Origin: Streptomyces sp. NBC_01298
Lineage (GTDB): Bacteria; Actinomycetota; Actinomycetes; Streptomycetales; Streptomycetaceae
Direction of reading: 5' to 3'
Length of the DNA: 64,000 nucleotides
NCBI RefSeq assembly: GCF_035978755.1
Contig: NZ_CP108414.1
Location: forward strand, 1,426,001-1,490,000
Shown here: one piece after another, positions 58,860 through 64,000 of the stretch
Layout of the letters: every line of letters starts with the position of its first letter
Numbering within the stretch: the first letter of the stretch is position 1
Notes under the pieces: model-generated
What the model was told of the DNA's origin: nothing
Seen by the model: the letters and a program-made list of their open reading frames with translations, nothing else
Databases searched by the model: none
Program-made: the position numbers and the translations under genes

Positions 58860-59500
58860 CCCGCGGCGACATGGACAACAATAGCAAAGGTTCGACGGGG
58901 TTCCGACCAGGTATTTCGACCGGGCCGGGTCCGACGCGCCGCGCTGACCTGCGGGCATGCCGCAGGCCCGGCACGCGGGCGGAGCGAGACGCATCGTCTC
59001 GCCGAGCTGGGACTCCCGGTTGGCGCGCTCCCCCGCGACCAGGTCCTCCTGGTGCTGCCAGGCGTAGAGGGTGTCCCCGTCCACGTAGCCGAAGTAGGTG
59101 GAGCAGCGCAGGGCCGCCTTGCCGCGGGCATCCTTCGGGAACCAGTCCGCCCGGAGCTGGATCTCCTTCGCCTCGGACGCCGGAGCCGGGGCGCACTGGG
59201 CCGGGAGCTTGCCGTCCGGAAGGGTCGCCTTCAGCAACCGCTCCCCGCCCGTGGTCTTCATCGAGTACCGGACCGCGCGCGCGTCGTCCGGCAGCCGGCG
59301 CGGAACGGAAGGACGCTTCGACCTGGCCTCGGCGCCGGTCGCGTACGAGCTCGTCCGCTGGTGCCGGCTGGCGAGCCAGTCGTTCGCCGCCGGTACGGCT
59401 ATCGCCGTGGGCCGGGGGCTCCCGGATGCTGATACCGGCTGGACACGGGCGGGCCGAGGCGATCGGATGGGCGCCGCATATCCGAGTTCAGGGGGGAATC
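58860..59500 (-). pseudogene. degenerate hypothetical gene next to tRNA-Leu
   Basis: A minus-strand frame with coding character reads (5' to 3') IAVPAANDWLASRHQRTSSY and continues RLPDDARAVRYSMKTTGGER, then AKEIQLRADWFPKDARGKAA and YVDGDTLYAWQHQEDLVAGE. Between the upstream in-frame stop (about 59500) and ATG 59261 there is no start codon, although the similarity-like sequence extends upstream. Downstream the frame runs into the tRNA without its own stop. Both ends are therefore damaged. The family is not certain (secreted or lipoprotein-like). An alternative is a shorter gene from ATG 59261. Confidence 0.45.
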
Positions 59501-59504
59501 ACCT

Positions 59505-60722
59505 ATGGAATCCGAGCATCGCGTCAGCACGCTGGAGCTCTTCTTCGACCTCGTCTTCGTCTTCACCATCACCCAGCTGACGGTGCTGCTCGCGGACGAC
59601 CTCACCCTGCGCGGCGCCGGGCGGGTGCTGCTGATCTTCACGGTGCTGTTCTGGATGTACGGCGGCTACGCGTACCTGACCAATCAGGTACCGCCCGACC
59701 GCCCCGTGCGCCGCCTGCTGATCCTGCTCGCCATGGGGGCGTTCCTGGTGTGCGCCCTGGCCGTGCCGACGGCCTTCGGGGACGGCGGGGTCGCCTTCGG
59801 GCTCGGCTACCTGGTCGTCGTGATCACGCACAGCGCGCTGTACAGCCAAGCGCACGGGCGCGGGGTGCTGTGGTTCGCGATGCCGAACGCGCTGTCCGCG
59901 CTGACGGTCACGGCCGCCGGGCTGTTCGACGGGGCGGCGGCCCTGGGCCTGTGGGCCCTGGCCCTGCTGTTCCAGTTCGTGACGCCCGCCATCTCGCGGC
60001 GGGCGACGGCCTCCGGGGCCGCCGCAGCCGCCGAGGGGAAGACCATCGAGGAGCAGCTCGGGGGGATCGGCGCCGCGCACTTCGTGGAACGGCACGGGCT
60101 GCTGCTGATCATCGTGTTCGGCGAGTCGATCATCGCGGTCGGCATCGGGGTGGGCTCGCTGCCGCTGACCTTCGGGATCATCGTCGGCGCGTTCCTGACG
60201 CTGGCCGTCGGGGCGGCGCTGTGGTGGATGTACTTCGTGCGCGACGAGGGGCGCGCCGAGCACGTCTTCACGAACACGACCCCGGACAGGCGTTTCAAGC
60301 TGGCGCTGCGCGCGTACTACTACTGCTTCATCCCGATGCTGCTGGGCATCGCCGCCTTCTCGGCGGGCGTGAAGAAGAGCATCGGGCACCTGGGCGAGCA
60401 GCTGCCGGCCGGGCCCGCCCTCGCGCTCGCGGGCGGGGTCGCCTGCTATCTGGCCGGGGACGTCGCCTTCCGGCTGGTGCTGGGCATCCGGCCGGTACGG
60501 TTCCGGGCGCTCGCGGTGGCGCCCGTACTGGCGACCGCCGCGGCGGGCATGCGGATCGGGGCGGTCTGGCAGCTGACCGCGCTGGTCCTCGTGCTCGTGG
60601 CCGCGCTGGCGGCGGAGGCCCGCGCTGCGGGCACCGCCTTCGGCGCCGCCGCTGACACCACCGTGGACCCGGCCGGAGCCGAGCCCACCGCGAGTTCCGG
60701 CGCGGGTGCTACGGGCAGCTGA
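59505..60722 (+). CDS. low temperature requirement A (LtrA) family membrane protein
   Basis: 405 residues from ATG 59505. The family signature VSTLELFFDLVFVFTITQLT opens the protein. Some ten to twelve hydrophobic segments follow, with RHGLLLIIVFGESIIAVGIG as the second conserved LtrA block and a short alanine-rich tail. LtrA was named from a Listeria cold-growth mutant; the biochemical function is unknown. Its last 14 bases overlap the end of the convergent FabH-type gene. Confidence 0.9.
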   Translation: MESEHRVSTLELFFDLVFVFTITQLTVLLADDLTLRGAGRVLLIFTVLFWMYGGYAYLTNQVPPDRPVRRLLILLAMGAFLVCALAVPTAFGDGGVAFGLGYLVVVITHSALYSQAHGRGVLWFAMPNALSALTVTAAGLFDGAAALGLWALALLFQFVTPAISRRATASGAAAAAEGKTIEEQLGGIGAAHFVERHGLLLIIVFGESIIAVGIGVGSLPLTFGIIVGAFLTLAVGAALWWMYFVRDEGRAEHVFTNTTPDRRFKLALRAYYYCFIPMLLGIAAFSAGVKKSIGHLGEQLPAGPALALAGGVACYLAGDVAFRLVLGIRPVRFRALAVAPVLATAAAGMRIGAVWQLTALVLVLVAALAAEARAAGTAFGAAADTTVDPAGAEPTASSGAGATGS

Positions 60723-61650
60723 TGACCTGGCCGGCGTAGGAGAGGTTGCCGCCGAAGCCGAAGAGGAGGACGGGCGCCCCGGAGGGGATCTCGCCGCGCT
60801 CGACCAGCTTGGACAGGGCCATCGGGATGGAGGCGGCCGAGGTGTTGCCGGAGTCGACCACATCGCGGGCGACGACGGCGTTGACTGCGCCGATCTTCGC
60901 GGCGAGCGGCTCGATGATCCGCAGGTTCGCCTGGTGGAGGACCACAGCGGCCAGGTCCTCCGGGGTGATCCCGGCCTTCTCGCAGACCTTGCGGGCGAGC
61001 GGGGGGAGCTGGCTGGTGGTCCAGCGGTAGACGGACTGGCCCTCCTGGGCGAAGACCGGCGGCGTGCCCTCGATGCGGACCGCGTTGCCCATCGAGGGCA
61101 CCGATCCCCACAGGACCGGGCCGATACCGGGCTCCTCGCAGGCCTCGACGACGGCCGCGCCGGCGCCGTCGCCGGTCAGGACGCAGGTGGTGCGGTCGGT
61201 CCAGTCGGTGATCTCGGTCATCTTGTCCGCCCCGATGACCAGGGCCCGGGTGGCGGCGCCGGCCCGGATCGCGTGGTCGGCGGTGGCCAGGGCGTGGGTG
61301 AAGCCCGAGCAGACGACGTTGATGTCCATCACGGCGGGGCTGGAGCCCATCCCGAGCTTGGCCGCGACGCGGGCCGCCATGTTGGGGGAACGGTCGATCG
61401 CGGTGGAGGTGGCGACGAGGACGAGGTCGATGTCGTCCGGGGTCAGACCGGCGCTCGCGAGCGCCTTGCCCGCGGCCTGGTAGGCCAGCTCGTCGACCGG
61501 CTCGTCGGGGCCGGCCATGTGCCGGGTCTTGATCCCGACGCGGGACCGGATCCACTCGTCGTTGGTGTCCACCATGGTGGCGAGGTCCTCATTGGTGAGC
61601 ACCTTCGAGGGCTGGTAGTGCCCTAGCGCCACCACGCGTGAACCGGTCAT
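60709..61650 (-). CDS. 3-oxoacyl-ACP synthase III (FabH type)
   Basis: 313 residues from ATG 61650 (MTGSRVVALGHYQPSKVLTN). The KAS III triad is visible: NVVCSGFTHAL (Cys), VLHQANLRIIEPLA (His) and DSGNTSAASIPMAL (Asn). It condenses acyl-CoA with malonyl-ACP to start fatty acid chains. It stands alone and not in the fab cluster, so it may be a second KAS III for special starters or secondary metabolism. The upstream sequence to FdhD is a 205-base divergent region. Confidence 0.9.
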   Translation of the reverse strand: MTGSRVVALGHYQPSKVLTNEDLATMVDTNDEWIRSRVGIKTRHMAGPDEPVDELAYQAAGKALASAGLTPDDIDLVLVATSTAIDRSPNMAARVAAKLGMGSSPAVMDINVVCSGFTHALATADHAIRAGAATRALVIGADKMTEITDWTDRTTCVLTGDGAGAAVVEACEEPGIGPVLWGSVPSMGNAVRIEGTPPVFAQEGQSVYRWTTSQLPPLARKVCEKAGITPEDLAAVVLHQANLRIIEPLAAKIGAVNAVVARDVVDSGNTSAASIPMALSKLVERGEIPSGAPVLLFGFGGNLSYAGQVISCP

Positions 61651-61855
61651 GGGCGGGGTCCCCCCTTGTAAGGCAGTCAGGATGTACCAGCTTTGCCTGC
61701 TACTCATGGGTACACGGGCGCGTGACCCGACAGGATTCAGTGCCCGGACTTTGGAGCTTCCCGAGGGTGCTCAAGCCCGGGAGGGTGCCCGGGGCGTATC
61801 CGGGAGAATGGGTGCTCCAGGCGTACGACGAGAACAGAACGGGTGGACTGATCAC

Positions 61856-62689
61856 ATGGGACGGGTCACCGAACGCCGTCGCGTCCTCCGGATCCGGGGC
61901 GGCGTCGCAGGGGCCCGGGCGGACACCCTGGTGGCCGAAGAGCCGCTGGAGATACGGCTGAACGGCAAACCCCTGGCCATCACGATGCGCACCCCGGGCG
62001 ACGATTTCGCACTGGCCGTGGGCTTCCTGGCCAGCGAGGGCGTGCTCGCCTCGGCCTCGGACGTCCGGGCCGTGACCTACTGCGAGGGCACCACCGAGGA
62101 CGGATCGAACACCTACAACGTGGTGAACGTGCAGCTCGCCGCCGGAGTTCCGGTGCCCGACATCACGCTGGAGCGGAACGTCTACACCACCTCCTCCTGC
62201 GGCCTGTGCGGGAAGGCCAGTCTGGACGCGGTGCGCACCGCGACGCGGTTCCCGGGGCTCGCGGACGATCCCGTACGGGTGGGCGCGCGGCTCCTGGGGG
62301 AGCTGCCGGACCGGCTGCGCGCGGAGCAGAAGGTCTTCGAGCGTACGGGCGCCCTGCACGGCGCCGGGCTGTTCTCGGCGGAGGGCGAGCTGATCGACGT
62401 ACGGGAGGACGTGGGGCGGCACAACGCGGTGGACAAGATCGTCGGCCGGGCGCTGCAGGCCGGGCGGCTGCCGCTGGCGGGCTCCGTCCTGCTGGTGTCG
62501 GGGCGGGCCTCCTTCGAGCTGGCGCAGAAGGCCGTGATGGCGGGCATTCCCGTCCTGGCGGCCGTCTCCGCGCCGTCCTCGCTCGCGGTGGACCTGGCAC
62601 TGGAGTCGGGGCTGACGCTGGTCGGGTTCCTGCGGGGCGGGGACATGAACATCTACGCGGGCGAGGAGCGGATCGACCTGACGGCGTGA
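61856..62689 (+). CDS. fdhD: formate dehydrogenase accessory sulfurtransferase FdhD
   Basis: 277 residues from ATG 61856. RNVYTTSSCGLCGKASLDAV holds the conserved CxxC that receives sulfur from a cysteine desulfurase and passes it to the molybdenum cofactor. VREDVGRHNAVDKIVGRALQ and RASFELAQKAVMAGIPVLAA are further family blocks. It activates formate dehydrogenase in the cytosol. No fdh structural gene is in the window. The stop codon lies inside the first of three 20-bp tandem repeats. Confidence 0.93.
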   Translation: MGRVTERRRVLRIRGGVAGARADTLVAEEPLEIRLNGKPLAITMRTPGDDFALAVGFLASEGVLASASDVRAVTYCEGTTEDGSNTYNVVNVQLAAGVPVPDITLERNVYTTSSCGLCGKASLDAVRTATRFPGLADDPVRVGARLLGELPDRLRAEQKVFERTGALHGAGLFSAEGELIDVREDVGRHNAVDKIVGRALQAGRLPLAGSVLLVSGRASFELAQKAVMAGIPVLAAVSAPSSLAVDLALESGLTLVGFLRGGDMNIYAGEERIDLTA

Positions 62690-62738
62690 CCCGCGGCCCG
62701 ACGGCGTGACCCGCGGCCTGACGGCGTGACCCGGGGCC
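62679..62738. repeat. 20-bp tandem repeat, three copies, over the fdhD stop
   Basis: Units at 62679-62698, 62699-62718 and 62719-62738 follow TGACGGCGTGACCCGCGGCC with one or two changes. Each repeats the last codons GACGGCGTGA of fdhD, so the end of the gene has been copied twice downstream. Confidence 0.8.
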
Positions 62739-62852
62739 CGGCGGCTGAACGGTGCCTGACCGGCCGGTGACCGGCGGGGGCGGCGGCCCGGCCGGGGCGC
62801 CGACGGGGCGGCGAGGGCCGTCGTGCGGCCCCCGCCCCTGCCCCGTACGGGC

Positions 62853-63122
62853 TTACTTCTCGGCCAGGTGTCCCGCGCCCGTGTGCGCGGTGCCCGGCGG
62901 GGCCTGGACGGTCTGGCTGTACTGGTTGTCCTTCGGCGCGGGCTCGATCTTCTTCGCGGCCACGTGCGGGGTGCCCGCCGGGGCCTCGACGGTGCGGCTG
63001 TGGGCGGAGCCGTCCTTGGCGGCGCCGTCGCCGTTGTCCGCGGCGTTGGCCGCCCCGCCGAGGGCGAGCGTGGCGAGCAGGGCGGCGGCGGAGGCGGCGA
63101 CGATGCGCTTGCTGAGCTTCAT
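62853..63122 (-). CDS. small secreted protein with an internal repeat
   Basis: 89 residues from ATG 63122. The signal peptide is KRIVAASAAALLATLALGGA with AxA cleavage after ANA. The mature 60 residues contain two copies of a motif: SRTVEAPAGTPHVAAKK and SQTVQAPPGTAHTGAGH. It has no cysteines and is hydrophilic. The family is not recognised. It stands alone with its own upstream region, and no terminator hairpin was seen. Confidence 0.65.
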   Translation of the reverse strand: MKLSKRIVAASAAALLATLALGGAANAADNGDGAAKDGSAHSRTVEAPAGTPHVAAKKIEPAPKDNQYSQTVQAPPGTAHTGAGHLAEK

Positions 63123-63240
63123 GAGGGGCTCCCTGGTGGTTCGGGGTTTCTTGCTGACACCCAGAACCTAGAAGAACCGGACATTTCCTTGCTCTAACGC
63201 TTTTCGCCCCCGAACCCTCTCCCCCCTTACGCCGCCCCGA

Positions 63241-63672
63241 TCACCGCTTGCGGCGGCCTCGGCGGGAAGCGGGCTCGGCGGGCTTCGGTTCCGGGGGGTC
63301 GATGCGGTGCAGGTCGAGGGTCGCCGGGAGCGGGGTGGCGCCAGGGCCGCCCGCTCCGGCCCAGGCGATGATCTCGTCGGTGGCGGTGTCGTCCAGGGCC
63401 CAGCCGAACCACACCGCGCGGGCGCCCCTGCGGCGGGCCTCCGTGGTGGGCTGGACCACGATGACGTTGGCCTGCGCGCACGGGCCGAGGCAGTCGGACG
63501 TACGGACGGCCAGGCGCCCGTCGGAGGCCGCCGCGGCCTCGCGCAGCCGGGCCAGTTGTCCCGCGTGGTCGGTGCCGGGGTTCTTGACGGGGTCGCCGCA
63601 GCAGCATCCCCGGCAGACCACCAGGGTGCAGGGACGCGGGGCATGGGCGGAGAGCGGGCGTATCCAGGTCAC
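63241..63672 (-). CDS. thioredoxin-like [2Fe-2S] ferredoxin family protein
   Basis: 143 residues from ATG 63672. LVVCRGCCCGDPVKNPG and SDCLGPCAQANVIVV provide the four cysteines expected for the thioredoxin-fold [2Fe-2S] cluster (Cx-n-C ... CxxxC), with an extra pair in the first motif. Members act in electron transfer or are related to cobalt/precorrin proteins. The C-terminus is a proline/arginine tail. It is adjacent to the end of a symporter-like gene on the same strand. Confidence 0.8.
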   Translation of the reverse strand: MTWIRPLSAHAPRPCTLVVCRGCCCGDPVKNPGTDHAGQLARLREAAAASDGRLAVRTSDCLGPCAQANVIVVQPTTEARRRGARAVWFGWALDDTATDEIIAWAGAGGPGATPLPATLDLHRIDPPEPKPAEPASRRGRRKR

Positions 63673-63681
63673 CGCCGCACG

Positions 63682-64000
63682 TTACCGGGCCTGCGGGACC
63701 GGGTGTTGTGGGGTGTGCGAGACCTCCGCCACATGCCCGGCGGCGAGTTCGGTCCGCTCCGTGGCCTGCGGGTCCCGCGCACGGCGGCGGGCCAGTACCG
63801 CGCAGACCATCAGCTGCGTCTGGTGGAAGAGCATCAGCGGCAGCACGGCGAGGCTCGCCTGGGCTCCGAACAGCACGCTGGCCATGGGGAGTCCGGCGGC
63901 CAGGCTCTTCTTCGACCCCGCGAACTGGATGGCGATCCGGTCCTCGCGGCTGAATCCGAGGCGCTTGGCCCCGTACCAGGTGACCAGCAGCATCACGGCG
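63682..64000 (-). CDS. bile acid:sodium symporter-like protein, C-terminal part (cut by window edge)
   Basis: The frame is open to base 64000, so only the last 105 or so residues are seen. TWYGAKRLGFSREDRIAIQF, then AGSKKSLAAGLPMASVLFGA and SLAVLPLMLFHQTQLMVCAV, match the end of the SBF-like family (PF13593, close to eukaryotic SLC10A7). Two to three membrane helices remain. The soluble tail of about 35 residues is local. The start lies outside the window. It would be transcribed towards the ferredoxin gene, eight bases away, so the two may form an operon. Confidence 0.8.
   Translation of the reverse strand, partial: AVMLLVTWYGAKRLGFSREDRIAIQFAGSKKSLAAGLPMASVLFGAQASLAVLPLMLFHQTQLMVCAVLARRRARDPQATERTELAAGHVAEVSHTPQHPVPQAR

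Overview
The window is a stretch of a Streptomyces chromosome. The DNA is very GC-rich, almost every codon ends in G or C, GTG starts are common and genes overlap by GTGA/ATGA. The gene set (GPP34 protein, MmyB-type XRE regulators, WhiJ-like HTH with small partners, C-minus ribosomal protein paralogues, Tat-exported enzymes, tRNA-Leu) is typical of that genus. It carries no phage or plasmid core and reads as ordinary chromosome with one accessory patch.

Layout. 1-3504: end of an S41 peptidase gene and a divergent NHEJ pair (LigD-type polymerase and ATP-dependent DNA ligase). 3505-12120: accessory patch. A WhiJ-like regulatory operon has its first small gene split by an IS110 element, followed by small hypothetical genes, a SUKH gene, an internally deleted IS5 transposase, a putative transposase element with 5-bp target duplication and a membrane-protein passenger, and an IS5-family element carrying a DinB gene. 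12122-25816: Nudix hydrolase, GPP34, a 14-helix drug exporter, GH4 glycosidase, MmyB regulator, an XRE/ImmA-like peptidase/membrane protein trio, DUF4239, M20 peptidase and YfcC-type transporter. 25935-37972: metG, a large membrane protein with a sigma-like N-terminus, an ECF sigma factor coupled to an IclR-like protein, a Ser/Thr kinase and a NACHT-LRR protein.

37984-57353 holds the most interesting unit: two loci each with a paralogous TetR regulator and the same operator (arms GACTGAA/TTCAGTC). Locus 1 encodes a Tat-exported PAD-family (agmatine/peptidyl-arginine) deiminase, a fused UreAB and a UreC-like protein whose flap cysteine is replaced by alanine and which has no accessory genes beside it. 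Locus 2 encodes a cytosolic agmatine deiminase, a complete Opp/Dpp-type ABC transporter and a second exported deiminase. Together they suggest a coordinated route for guanidino compounds: deiminate outside and inside, import, then hydrolyse a ureido product. The last step is inference. Between the loci lie a pectate lyase-pectinesterase fusion and a Zur-type cluster of zinc-free ribosomal proteins with a CobW-family protein.

57445-64000: NTF2-like and MepB proteins, tRNA-Leu(GAG) flanked by gene remnants on both sides, LtrA, a FabH-type ketosynthase, FdhD, a small secreted protein, a thioredoxin-like ferredoxin and the end of a bile acid:sodium symporter-like gene cut by the window edge.
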